From Granulosicoccus sp. (lineage in GTDB: Bacteria; Pseudomonadota; Gammaproteobacteria; Granulosicoccales; Granulosicoccaceae): a DNA stretch of 35,060 bases. The translations under genes and the position numbers were made by a program. Positions 9,169-17,549 of this stretch are shown one piece after another. The DNA lies in assembly GCA_023301795.1 (NCBI GenBank), contig JALZVU010000264.1, positions 1 to 35,060 on the forward strand. Reading direction: 5' to 3'. The notes beneath the pieces are model-generated. The model made no database searches. It had not been told where the DNA came from and saw only the letters and a list, made by a program, of their open reading frames with translations. Every line of letters starts with the position of its first letter. Positions within the stretch are counted from its first letter, which is position 1.

Positions 9169-10065
9169 ATGAAACTACATGTCCGACACCGAACGCGATA
9201 TGGCTACAGTAGTCACGCGAGCCAATCGCATAATTTCATCACTCTGCAGCCTCGAAGCACACGCAATCAAAGCTGCTTGACCACTAAAGTTGTTGTAACA
9301 CCTGAACCGGATACTCTGGTGTCAGAACTGGATGTGTACGGTAATCTGAGTGCGCGCTTCTCTATCAGTCGCAGGCATGAACAGTGCGATATTGTCGTCA
9401 GTTCGTGGGTCGAGACGAGCGATGTGCTGGAGCCACTGCCAGACTCTTCTGGCGTTCTGGAGAACCTTAAGGGATTAGATGCAAGTGAGGATGAAGATGC
9501 ACTCATGGCGATTGATTGCCTGCTTAGCTCGCCGTTCATTGAGATAACCGACAAGCTGGATGCGCTTGTTGATGAAATACCTATCGGTGACCAAGGTGTT
9601 CTGCAATACGCAGAACGGCTGATGACACATATATTTGAAACGTTTGATTACACATCCGGTTTTTCAACAGTTGTGACCCCACTGAGTAAAATTTACAAAG
9701 AACGAAAAGGCGTGTGTCAGGATTTTGCTCACCTGGCCATCGCGGTGCTGCGAAGACAGCATGTACCGGTTCGCTATGTCAGCGGTTATCTTGAAACAAT
9801 TCCGCCCCCGGGACAAAAAAAGTTGCAAGGCGCCGATGCTTCGCATGCGTGGTTTGCGGTTTACGACCAACAGCATGGTTGGTATGATTTTGACCCAACC
9901 AATAACAAACGCCCTGACGCACAATACATCACCACAGCCTGGGGACGCGACTATGCTGACGTGACACCCATCAAAGGTGTGGTGTATGGTGGCGGTACGC
10001 ATTCGTTGAATGTAGAAGTGGACGTCACGCGAAGTGGCTCGCCCCCTGTGGCCATAACGGAATAA
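9169..10065 (+). CDS. Transglutaminase-like cysteine protease family protein
   Basis: A 298-aa protein with a bacterial transglutaminase N-terminal beta domain (MKLHVRHRTRYGYS start) and a transglutaminase core. The Cys-His-Asp triad is visible: Cys183 in KGVCQDFAHL, His226 in SHAWF and Asp242 in WYDFDPTNN. These bacterial proteins usually act as peptidases or amidases, or less often as acyl transferases, on peptide or isopeptide bonds. There is no signal peptide, so it is probably cytoplasmic. It starts 2 bases after the ATP-grasp/alpha-E stop and ends 5 bases before the second ATP-grasp gene, so it is surely co-transcribed. The context suggests it hydrolyses or matures a peptide made by the ATP-grasp enzymes; that role is inference. 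Confidence 0.93.
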   Translation: MKLHVRHRTRYGYSSHASQSHNFITLQPRSTRNQSCLTTKVVVTPEPDTLVSELDVYGNLSARFSISRRHEQCDIVVSSWVETSDVLEPLPDSSGVLENLKGLDASEDEDALMAIDCLLSSPFIEITDKLDALVDEIPIGDQGVLQYAERLMTHIFETFDYTSGFSTVVTPLSKIYKERKGVCQDFAHLAIAVLRRQHVPVRYVSGYLETIPPPGQKKLQGADASHAWFAVYDQQHGWYDFDPTNNKRPDAQYITTAWGRDYADVTPIKGVVYGGGTHSLNVEVDVTRSGSPPVAITE

Positions 10066-10070
10066 ACAAT

Positions 10071-11615
10071 ATGCGTAATCGCTGGAGTGATTATCAAAGC
10101 CCTGGCTTTGATGAGCTGATACAAGCTGATGGGCAAGCTCGGCCTTTCGCTCACAAGGTGGCCTCCTGGTTAAACGACTTATCGCCAGAGGATCTATCAA
10201 GCCGTGAACATGCAGCGCAGCTGGCCATTGCGCAGATGGGCATCACCTTTACTGTTTATTCAGACAAAGGCAACATTGATCGTGAGTGGCCGCTGGATAT
10301 TATTCCTCGAGTCATTGATGCCAACGAGTGGCGTGAGATTGAAAAAGGACTAAAGCAGCGGCTGCAAGCCTTGAACATGTTCATACATGATCTCTATAAC
10401 GATCAGGCAATCCTGAACGACAACATTGTTCCCAGACAGCTGATAGAAACCTCAAGTAATTTTCGGCCTGAGTGCATCGGCATGAACCCACCGCACCAAG
10501 TTTGGGCCCACATATGTGGCAGTGATCTTGTGCGCGGCGAAGATGGAACAGTCTACGTACTGGAGGATAACCTGCGTGTGCCATCCGGGGTGTCTTATAT
10601 GATTGAGAATCGGGAGGTGATGAAACGCGCGCTACCTGAAGTGTTTCGTCAATCTCATATCTTGCCGGTTGATACCTACCCTTCCGATCTGCGAGCCACG
10701 TTGAGCTCATTGACTGATGTTAAAAACCCCACCATTGGTGTATTGACGCCCGGTGTTTTTAATTCAGCCTATTTCGAGCACAGTTATCTTGCACAGCAAA
10801 TGGGTGCCGAGTTAGTTGAGGGGCGTGATCTGGTGGTCGATAGCGACGGCTATGTAAACATGCTGACTGTTGACGGACCGCAGCCTATACATGTCATCTA
10901 CCGCCGCGTGGACGATGAGTTTATTGATCCGGAGTGTTTTAATGAAAACTCCACACTGGGTGTGAAAGGTCTGATGAAGGCCTGGCGTGATGGCAAGGTA
11001 GCCATCGCGAATGCGCCCGGTGCAGGTGTCGCTGATGACAAGGTGGTTTATTCATATGTCCCCGACATTATCCGCTACTACCTGAACGAAGAGCCGCTAC
11101 TTCAGAACGTACCCACCTATCGTTGTGAAAATACCGAGGAGCGTGAACATGTTCTGAACAACCTGGATTCACTGGTGGTCAAGCCTGCTAATGAATCAGG
11201 TGGCTATGGCATGCTCATTGGGCCAATGAGTACGCCGGAGGAACAAGCGGATATGGCGAAAAACATCAAGGATAATCCGCGCAACTATATCGGACAGCCC
11301 ACTCTGACGTTATCAACAGCACCCACGCTTTGTGATGATACGTTCAAAGCCAGACACATTGATCTTCGCCCGTTTGTTCTGCAAGGAGAGAGCATAAAAG
11401 TCACCACGGGTGGCCTGACCAGAGTCGCCTTGCGTGAGGGCTCACTCATTGTGAATTCATCGCAAGGTGGTGGCAGCAAGGATACCTGGGTTGTCGAATT
11501 TGATCACCCATCGATGTCACAGTCTCAGTCACAAACTCAGAGCAGCGTTGTCGAATCAGATCAGCCAGACCTGGAGCCGGTTCAAACACCGCCACCAGCT
11601 TCATCCAAGGAGTAG
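10071..11615 (+). CDS. Circularly permuted type 2 ATP-grasp protein
   Basis: A 514-aa stand-alone version of the ATP-grasp domain found in the fusion protein upstream. Characteristic segments are YVLEDNLRVPSGVSYMIENR (residues 162-181), VIYRRVDDEFIDPE (275-288), VVKPANESGGYG with Lys371 and a glycine-rich loop (369-380), and SSQGGGSKDTWVV (463-475). All expected nucleotide- and metal-binding elements appear intact, unlike in the fused paralogue. The C-terminal 35 residues are a low-complexity Ser/Gln/Pro tail (SQSQSQTQSS, then PPPASSKE) that ends just before the alpha-E gene and looks like a linker left from a split or awaiting a fusion. Predicted role: ATP-dependent ligation of amino-acid or peptide substrates together with the alpha-E protein. 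The substrate is unknown. Confidence 0.94.
   Translation: MRNRWSDYQSPGFDELIQADGQARPFAHKVASWLNDLSPEDLSSREHAAQLAIAQMGITFTVYSDKGNIDREWPLDIIPRVIDANEWREIEKGLKQRLQALNMFIHDLYNDQAILNDNIVPRQLIETSSNFRPECIGMNPPHQVWAHICGSDLVRGEDGTVYVLEDNLRVPSGVSYMIENREVMKRALPEVFRQSHILPVDTYPSDLRATLSSLTDVKNPTIGVLTPGVFNSAYFEHSYLAQQMGAELVEGRDLVVDSDGYVNMLTVDGPQPIHVIYRRVDDEFIDPECFNENSTLGVKGLMKAWRDGKVAIANAPGAGVADDKVVYSYVPDIIRYYLNEEPLLQNVPTYRCENTEEREHVLNNLDSLVVKPANESGGYGMLIGPMSTPEEQADMAKNIKDNPRNYIGQPTLTLSTAPTLCDDTFKARHIDLRPFVLQGESIKVTTGGLTRVALREGSLIVNSSQGGGSKDTWVVEFDHPSMSQSQSQTQSSVVESDQPDLEPVQTPPPASSKE
11607..11612 (+). promoter_or_regulatory. Ribosome-binding site supporting a TTG start
   Basis: AAGGAG, inside the last codons of the ATP-grasp gene, sits 8 bases before TTG 11621. 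It fixes the alpha-E start at a TTG codon; the resulting N terminus (MLARVAENIYWLSRY) is exactly where alpha-E proteins normally begin. Confidence 0.75.
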
Positions 11616-11620
11616 GTACA

Positions 11621-12580
11621 TTGCTTGCGCGTGTTGCAGAAAATATTTACTGGCTAAGTCGCTATCTTGAACGTGCCGAGAACACGGTACGTCTTGTCGA
11701 TGTACACAGCCGGATGCTGCTGGATCTTCCTGATGTTGCTGACCATGTCGGGTGGATACCACTGATTAGTATTAACGCACTGGACGAGGAATTCGCCAAG
11801 AATAATGGCATCGCCTCTGAACAAAACGTCTGTGATTTCATGATCGCCGACAATGAGAACACAGGCTCGCTGCACAATACGTTTGTTGCCATACAGAACA
11901 ACTTGCGTAGTTGCCGCGACATTGTTCCGCGCACCAGCTACGAAGCTATCAACAGTGCGTGTCTGTTTGTGCGTAAGAAAGTATCAAAAGCTGCGATGAC
12001 TCCCGGCCAACGCAGTGAGCTACTGGGTGATGTGCGAAGCCGGTTACTGGCTATTTCAGGCGAGATCAACAGCAGTATGTTCCACGATGAAGGTTACCGG
12101 TTCATGCGCCTGGGCTGTGACATCGAGCGCGCTGACATGACCTCTCGCATTATCGACGTACAGTCCGCGTGGCTCACATTGGGCGATGGCGGCAGCGGTC
12201 TTGAAAATATCGCGTTCCAGCAACAGCGTTGGCTCTCCGTGCTCCACACCTTGTCGGCAGTGCAAATGTATAGACAACATGTGCGCACACCCATCAACGG
12301 TGAAGACACGCTACGATTTCTCCTGCACGATAGCAAGCTGCCGCGCTCTTACAGGTTTTGCATCGAACATCTGGACAACACGCTCGCCCAGTTCAATCAA
12401 CATGAAAAACCGCGAGCAGCTATCGTGCAACTTCGCGAACAACTACTCGCTGCAGACCTTGCTGAGCTAGCGCAGACACCTATTGAGCTTCACCGCTTTA
12501 TAGACGCTTTGCAGCAGAGTCTGCAAACGGTGTCGTCGGCCATAGCCCAAACCTACTTCCTACCCCCGCAGGAAACTTGA
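11621..12580 (+). CDS. Alpha-E domain protein (DUF403)
   Basis: A 319-aa, almost wholly alpha-helical protein beginning MLARVAENIYWLSRYLERAENTVRL, the family's highly conserved opening. A second conserved stretch is DEGYRFMRLGCDIERADMTSRI, paralleled in the fused protein upstream by GDGWRFMMLGRRLERVQHTC. Alpha-E domains occur almost only next to permuted ATP-grasp and transglutaminase genes and are thought to be partner or scaffold modules; no catalytic residues have been established. The start is TTG with a good ribosome-binding site. The stop overlaps the next ATG by one base (TGATG), implying translational coupling. It pairs with the stand-alone ATP-grasp gene 5 bases upstream. Confidence 0.94.
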   Translation: MLARVAENIYWLSRYLERAENTVRLVDVHSRMLLDLPDVADHVGWIPLISINALDEEFAKNNGIASEQNVCDFMIADNENTGSLHNTFVAIQNNLRSCRDIVPRTSYEAINSACLFVRKKVSKAAMTPGQRSELLGDVRSRLLAISGEINSSMFHDEGYRFMRLGCDIERADMTSRIIDVQSAWLTLGDGGSGLENIAFQQQRWLSVLHTLSAVQMYRQHVRTPINGEDTLRFLLHDSKLPRSYRFCIEHLDNTLAQFNQHEKPRAAIVQLREQLLAADLAELAQTPIELHRFIDALQQSLQTVSSAIAQTYFLPPQET

Positions 12581-15500
12581 TGAGCATCCGGATTGCACTT
12601 GATCACACAACCGTATACACCTACGACAAGCCAGTTACTCTACATCCACACATCATCCGCCTAAGACCTGCTCCGCATTGCCGCACCCCGATTTTAAGCT
12701 ACAGCCTAAATATAGAGCCAAAAGATCACTTCCTGAATTGGCAGCAAGATCCGTTCGGTAACTATCTGGCGCGACTTGTTTTCCCTGAGCCGTGTACACA
12801 GCTGAGTGTCAAGGTAGATCTGCTTGCAGAGATGACGGTGATAAACCCGTTTGATTTCTTTGTTGAAGAATCTGCAGAGTATTTTCCGTTTACCTACTCT
12901 AAAACCAACCGTGACGAGCTCGCACCCTATCTTGTCGTGTCAAATGCCTCACCAAAGCTTACGGCGTGGCTTGAAAGGCACAGACCTGCAAAGGGGCGCA
13001 TCATTGATGTGCTGGTGGCGATCAATCAGGCTGTGCATAACGATGTTGAGTATCAACTGCGGATGGAGCCTGGCGTTCAGACAAGCGACCAGACGCTAAC
13101 GCTTGCCAAAGGATCATGCCGCGACAGTGGCTGGCTGCTGGTGGAGATACTCAGGCACTACGGAATGGCAGCTCGATTCGTGTCGGGCTATCTGGTACAA
13201 CTGGTACCTGACATCAAGTCACTCGACGGACCCGTGGGTACCTCAGAAGATTTTACAGACCTGCATGCATGGGCTGAAGTGTATTTGCCAGGTGCAGGCT
13301 GGGTAGGGCTTGATCCTACATCAGGGCTATTTGCCGGTGAAGGGCATATTCCGCTGGCGTGTACGCCGCAACCTGGCAGTGCTGCACCCATTTCGGGCAG
13401 CGCCAGTGCCGGAGCGTCAGACTTCTACTTCCATAACCGTGTTAGCCGGATTGACGAAAGACCCCGAGTCACCCTGCCCTACGACGATCGCACCTGGCGT
13501 GATGTTCTCTCATTAGGCAAATCTGTGGACGAGACGCTTGAGGCTCAAGACGTTCGTCTGACAATGGGTGGCGAGCCGACGTTTGTGTCTGTTGATGACA
13601 TGGAGAGTGCTCAGTGGAATACCGCCGCCTTGGGTGAACATAAACTTGAGCGTGCGTGTGTATTGCTGGAGGAACTCAAGGGATCATTCGCACCTCAGGG
13701 GATTCTTGCCTATGCACAAGGCAAGTGGTATCCGGGTGAGCCCAAGCCACGGTGGGCATTGATTACTCACTGGCGTACAGACGGTCAGCCTATCTGGCAT
13801 CAACCAGAGCTTATTGGTACGCCGGACCAGTACAAGGCCAAGACTGCCGATGCGCATCGACTGATGCTGAGCCTATGCAGCGTTTTAAATATTGAAGAAT
13901 CATTTATCCGTGGCATGTATGAGGATCCACTGCATCATCTGACGCTAGAGGCTTTGCTACCTGATGACAAGGCGCTAAGCGAACTGAAGTTGAAAGACGG
14001 CAGTGAACGTCGCAGATTGGTCGACATGCTAAGCGCAGGCCTGGATGAGCCAGCCGGCTATCTGTTGCCACTGGCACATCAAGCTGACAACTGGGTGAGT
14101 AGTCGTTGGCCTTTGCGACGCGAAGAAGTGTTCCTGATGCCAGGTGACTCACCAGCAGGTTTACGTTTGCCGCTGGATTCGTTACCGAAGAATAGTGACG
14201 TAGACAGTGAGGTGGACAATACGCTGGAGGATAACTTTGATCCCCAGGAGCCATTGTATGTGGCACCAAAACCTGCAGCCACGCTTGAGGAATATAAGGC
14301 AACTGACAGCGCCAAGACGTTGGCAAAGGCAACTGGCGGGAATGGCGAGAAAATAATTCGTACCACCCTGTGTGCTGAAGTCAGAGATAACTGCCTGTAT
14401 GTGTTCATGCCGCCGATGCAAAGCGCAAACGGCTGGATAAAACTCATGGCAGCGCTTGAGCAGGCTTGTATTATTGCAGATGTAAAACCAGTTATTGAAG
14501 GCTACGAGCCCCCACGCGATGCTCGATTGGAATCCTTTCGTATCACACCTGATCCAGGTGTAATCGAAGTCAATATTCACCCCTCAAGCAGTTTTGAAGA
14601 ACTGGCGCATAAAACTGAAACGCTGTACGAGGCAGCTCGAAAAAGTCGTTTGGGTGCCGAAAAGTTCATGGTGGATGGCCGGCATACGGGTACCGGCGGT
14701 GGCAACCATATTACGATGGGCGGCAGCACACCTGCGAACAGTCCGTTTCTACGTCGGCCTGATTTGTTGCGCAGTCTGATTACCTATTGGCAGAATCATC
14801 CGAGCTTGTCGTATTTGTTTTCGGGCATGTTTATCGGGCCTACCAGCCAGGCGCCACGAATTGATGAGGCGCGTTCGGAATCACTGTATGAACTGGAGAT
14901 CGCTTTATCACGACTGCCCAGTGGCGAGAGTAATCAGCCCTGGTTGGTTGATCGCTTATTGCGTAACTTGCTGATTGACCTTACCGGCAATACCCACCGT
15001 GCAGAGATTTGCATCGATAAGCTGTATTCGCCTGACGGCGCTGCAGGACGGCTGGGCATTGTTGAGCTACGGGCGTTTGAAATGCCTCCCCATGCACGCA
15101 TGAGCGTTGTGCAGAATCTGCTCATCCGTTGTCTGATCAGCAGGTTCTGGAAAGAACCTTACAACGGTAAGTTGGTGCGCTGGGGTACAGAGCTGCATGA
15201 CAGGTTCATGCTGCCGCATTTTTTATGGCACGACATCAAAGAAGTTATTGATGATCTCAACGGTCATGGCTATGCATTTGATGAAAAATGGCTGGATGCA
15301 TTCTGGGAATTTCGTTTTCCAGTGCTCGGCACACGGCAGATAGACAACATAACCATGGAGCTGCGTGCAGGTATTGAGCCTTGGCATGTGCTGGGCGAAG
15401 AAGCGTCAGCCAGTGGTATGGCGCGTTACGTAGATTCTTCTCTTGAGCGTCTGGAATTAAAAGTATCCGGGTATACGGACAGTCGCTATAAAATAACCTG

Positions 15501-15945
15501 TAATGGACTGGTGTTACCGTTGCGACCGACAGCGGTGCAAGGTGAATTTGTCGTGGGCGTTCGCTATCGCGCATGGCAACCTACTTTCGCTTTACATCCT
15601 GATATTCCAGTGGACACCCCACTGGTATTCGATGTTATCGACACCTGGTCGAATCGCAGCCTTGGCGGTTGTTCATATCACGTCAGTGATCCCGGTGGCC
15701 GCAGCTATGAAGACGTGCCTGTAAATGCAAACGTGGCTGAAGCACGCCGACTGGCGCGTTTTGACGAGAACAGTCATACGCCCCCGCCGGCCGCTACGGT
15801 TATGACGCCGCAACTATCAGGCGGCAGTCAGTTTCTGCCAACAGAGCCGCATGAGACGGTAATTACATCGGGCACTATCACGTTAAATCCCGAGTACCCG
15901 TGTACTGCCGATTTGCGTCAGTATTCTCCGAAGAATAGTGGCTAG
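12580..15945 (+). CDS. Large transglutaminase / DUF2126 protein
   Basis: A 1121-aa protein in two parts. Residues 1 to about 300 are a transglutaminase N-terminal plus core region with triad Cys180 (KGSCRDSGW), His229 (DLHAWAEVY) and Asp245 (VGLDPTSG). From about residue 324 the DUF2126 region starts with its signature MGGEPTFVS (329-337) and extends close to the C terminus. A GTGGGNHITMGG segment and an IELRAFEMPPHARMS-like stretch (read as VELRAFEMPPHARMS) are conserved parts of it. The function of DUF2126 is unknown; it contains many conserved acidic, histidine and arginine residues and may be an enzyme domain. ATG 12580 is preferred over the TTG directly before it. It is the last gene of the cluster, with 190 bases to the next. 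About 1100 residues is normal for this fused form. Confidence 0.94.
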   Translation: MSIRIALDHTTVYTYDKPVTLHPHIIRLRPAPHCRTPILSYSLNIEPKDHFLNWQQDPFGNYLARLVFPEPCTQLSVKVDLLAEMTVINPFDFFVEESAEYFPFTYSKTNRDELAPYLVVSNASPKLTAWLERHRPAKGRIIDVLVAINQAVHNDVEYQLRMEPGVQTSDQTLTLAKGSCRDSGWLLVEILRHYGMAARFVSGYLVQLVPDIKSLDGPVGTSEDFTDLHAWAEVYLPGAGWVGLDPTSGLFAGEGHIPLACTPQPGSAAPISGSASAGASDFYFHNRVSRIDERPRVTLPYDDRTWRDVLSLGKSVDETLEAQDVRLTMGGEPTFVSVDDMESAQWNTAALGEHKLERACVLLEELKGSFAPQGILAYAQGKWYPGEPKPRWALITHWRTDGQPIWHQPELIGTPDQYKAKTADAHRLMLSLCSVLNIEESFIRGMYEDPLHHLTLEALLPDDKALSELKLKDGSERRRLVDMLSAGLDEPAGYLLPLAHQADNWVSSRWPLRREEVFLMPGDSPAGLRLPLDSLPKNSDVDSEVDNTLEDNFDPQEPLYVAPKPAATLEEYKATDSAKTLAKATGGNGEKIIRTTLCAEVRDNCLYVFMPPMQSANGWIKLMAALEQACIIADVKPVIEGYEPPRDARLESFRITPDPGVIEVNIHPSSSFEELAHKTETLYEAARKSRLGAEKFMVDGRHTGTGGGNHITMGGSTPANSPFLRRPDLLRSLITYWQNHPSLSYLFSGMFIGPTSQAPRIDEARSESLYELEIALSRLPSGESNQPWLVDRLLRNLLIDLTGNTHRAEICIDKLYSPDGAAGRLGIVELRAFEMPPHARMSVVQNLLIRCLISRFWKEPYNGKLVRWGTELHDRFMLPHFLWHDIKEVIDDLNGHGYAFDEKWLDAFWEFRFPVLGTRQIDNITMELRAGIEPWHVLGEEASASGMARYVDSSLERLELKVSGYTDSRYKITCNGLVLPLRPTAVQGEFVVGVRYRAWQPTFALHPDIPVDTPLVFDVIDTWSNRSLGGCSYHVSDPGGRSYEDVPVNANVAEARRLARFDENSHTPPPAATVMTPQLSGGSQFLPTEPHETVITSGTITLNPEYPCTADLRQYSPKNSG

Positions 15946-16135
15946 TCGAGTCAAGACCCGCTGCGATGAAGTTTGAGTCCCTCAAGCCATCGCGGCGCAA
16001 TACTGTGTACGCCCAATCTCAGGGTATCTGTAAACTTACCTAACACTAACCGAAAGAAACTATCACATCCATTAAGTGGTGCTTTTGCTTACACTATCCT
16101 ATGTGAGTTCGTGAACGCAAAAGACACCCGAGTTT
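15946..16135 (+). promoter_or_regulatory. Intergenic region before the sdh-like operon
   Basis: These 190 bases separate the DUF2126 gene from sdhB and are the only sizeable gap in front of the sdh/fumarase set. A -10-like TATCCT lies at 16095-16100 with a poor -35 candidate (TTAAGT, 16072-16077, 17-base spacer). I see no terminator hairpin for the upstream operon and no strong ribosome-binding site before ATG 16136. Confidence 0.25.
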
Positions 16136-16885
16136 ATGTCGCCCAGCACCATCAAAGTCACCGTCCACCGCGGATCGGACAAAGACACCGAGGCACGGCA
16201 CACCGACACTTTTGATGTACCTGCTTACCAGAGCCAGACAGTTCTAGACGTGGTGTCTTGGGTGCAGCAAAACGCTGATCCAACCCTCAGCTATCGATTT
16301 GCCTGTCGCGTAGGCATGTGTGGCAGTTGCGCCATGATGGTCAACGGCGTGCCGCGCTGGACCTGTCGAACGCATATCTCCAAAGTGCTGGTTGATAATG
16401 CGGTAGAGATTGCACCACTTCGAAACCTGCCCATCATCAAGGATCTGGTGGTGGACATGGACCCGTTCTTTGACAAATGGGTAGCTGCGGAAGGTGTTCA
16501 CCATGGCGCACGAACACGCCACGATCCCATTGAGAACATTGAAGCGACTAGTAATTCTCGTGCACAAGCGGATGCTGGTATTGAGTGCATCAACTGCTCT
16601 GTCTGTTATTCAGCATGCGACACGGTAAGTGGGAATGATGATTATCTAGGGCCTGCGGCCTTGCAGCGTGCGTGGACTCTACTGAACGATGCAAAGGATT
16701 CCGGACGTGATCAGATCCTTGATGCGGTCTCTGGCAAGGGCGGCTGCCACAATTGCCATTCCATGGGATCGTGCACGGTGTATTGCCCTAACGAGCTTGA
16801 TCCGATGTCGGCCATTGCCGGGTTAAAGCGCGAGACAACAAAGCGATTTTTCTCACGACGCAAACGAGGAAACAACGATGCTTGA
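16136..16885 (+). CDS. sdhB: Succinate dehydrogenase/fumarate reductase-like iron-sulfur subunit
   Basis: A 249-aa electron-transfer subunit carrying electrons between the flavoprotein and the membrane quinone site. Cysteine sets are visible in order: [2Fe-2S] at C57, C62, C65 and C77 (CRVGMCGSC then WTC); [4Fe-4S] at C151, C154, C157 and C217; and [3Fe-4S] at C161, C207 and C213. The last block reads CHNCHSMGSCTVYCP, with an additional cysteine (C204) three residues before the usual one. The gene order is B first, then two anchors, then A, unlike the common C-D-A-B order of housekeeping SDH. It overlaps the next gene by 8 bases. It is likely a specialised copy; the physiological direction cannot be read from the sequence. 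Confidence 0.93.
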   Translation: MSPSTIKVTVHRGSDKDTEARHTDTFDVPAYQSQTVLDVVSWVQQNADPTLSYRFACRVGMCGSCAMMVNGVPRWTCRTHISKVLVDNAVEIAPLRNLPIIKDLVVDMDPFFDKWVAAEGVHHGARTRHDPIENIEATSNSRAQADAGIECINCSVCYSACDTVSGNDDYLGPAALQRAWTLLNDAKDSGRDQILDAVSGKGGCHNCHSMGSCTVYCPNELDPMSAIAGLKRETTKRFFSRRKRGNNDA

Positions 16886-17210
16886 TCTGCGACTGTATAT
16901 GGCCCAACGCATAACAGCATTGTTGATGGCACCTTTAGTGGTTGGGCATCTGGCCGTTATGATTTATGCCATTCAGGGCGGCTTGACCACCGCCGAGATT
17001 CTGGGGCGTACGCAAGGCTCGTTTGTCTGGTTTCTCTTTTATGGAACCTTCGTTGCTGCCGTCTCCATACATGGGGCAATTGGCTTACGGACTATTGCCT
17101 ACGAATGGGGTGGCCTGAAAGGTTCGCGGCTAAACGTGTTTATGTGGCTTGTGGGCCTGGGCTTGTTCATCACCGGCGCACGCGCTGTATGGGCGGTAAC
17201 GTTCGCATGA
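16878..17210 (+). CDS. Succinate dehydrogenase-like membrane anchor, first subunit
   Basis: A 110-aa protein with three hydrophobic helices, preceded by a GAGGA ribosome-binding site at 16866-16870. It opens LYMAQRITALLMAPLVVGHL and has a SIHGAIGLRTIAYEW segment. This pattern of Arg/Ser/Thr near helix I and a His in helix I (H24) and helix II (H65) resembles SdhC/SdhD-type cytochrome b anchors, where histidines ligate heme b. Position between the iron-sulfur subunit and a second anchor supports the assignment. It overlaps the next gene by ATGA. Whether it corresponds to SdhC or SdhD is unclear, and heme binding is inferred. Confidence 0.82.
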   Translation: MLDLRLYMAQRITALLMAPLVVGHLAVMIYAIQGGLTTAEILGRTQGSFVWFLFYGTFVAAVSIHGAIGLRTIAYEWGGLKGSRLNVFMWLVGLGLFITGARAVWAVTFA

Positions 17211-17548
17211 GGGCCCCTGCACGCTCGCACCCACTCTGGCTGGCCTACATCCTTCATCGTGTTTCCGGTTTGGCACTCGCGTTGTTTCTACCGCTGCACT
17301 TCTGGATACTGGCCATGGCCATTTCGAACCCAGAACGTCTGGACGGTTTTCTACTACTGACAGAATCAAGCGCTGTCAAAGTTGCCGAATTCGGTCTGGT
17401 ATTCCTACTGGCAATTCACATGTTTGGCGGGCTGCGTTTGATGGCCATGGAGTGGTTGCCTTGGACGCCACCACAAAAGACCCTGGCAGCCGGAGCAACC
17501 GCCATCTCTTTTCTTATTGCCACCCTATTCTTCTTGCGAGCAATCTGA
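17207..17548 (+). CDS. Succinate dehydrogenase-like cytochrome b subunit, second anchor
   Basis: A 113-aa, three-helix membrane protein. YILHRVSGLALALFLPLHF matches the HR-x-SG signature of SdhC cytochrome b556 subunits, and LAIHMFGGLRLMAMEW matches the family's second helix. H31 and H71 are the candidate heme ligands. I place the start at ATG 17207, overlapping the previous stop; the longer frame beginning at 17105 would run deep into the preceding gene. It ends one base before the flavoprotein ATG. Together the two anchors would hold the B-A head to the inner membrane and supply the quinone site. Confidence 0.85.
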   Translation: MRAPARSHPLWLAYILHRVSGLALALFLPLHFWILAMAISNPERLDGFLLLTESSAVKVAEFGLVFLLAIHMFGGLRLMAMEWLPWTPPQKTLAAGATAISFLIATLFFLRAI

Positions 17549-17549
17549 C

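Noticed and set aside
9664-10200. 178-codon frame on the minus strand
   Set aside because: It is antisense to the transglutaminase and ATP-grasp genes and spans their junction, as expected of a chance frame.
15973-16215. 80-codon frame before and overlapping sdhB
   Set aside because: It overlaps the N terminus of sdhB in another frame, resembles no known family and lacks a ribosome-binding site.
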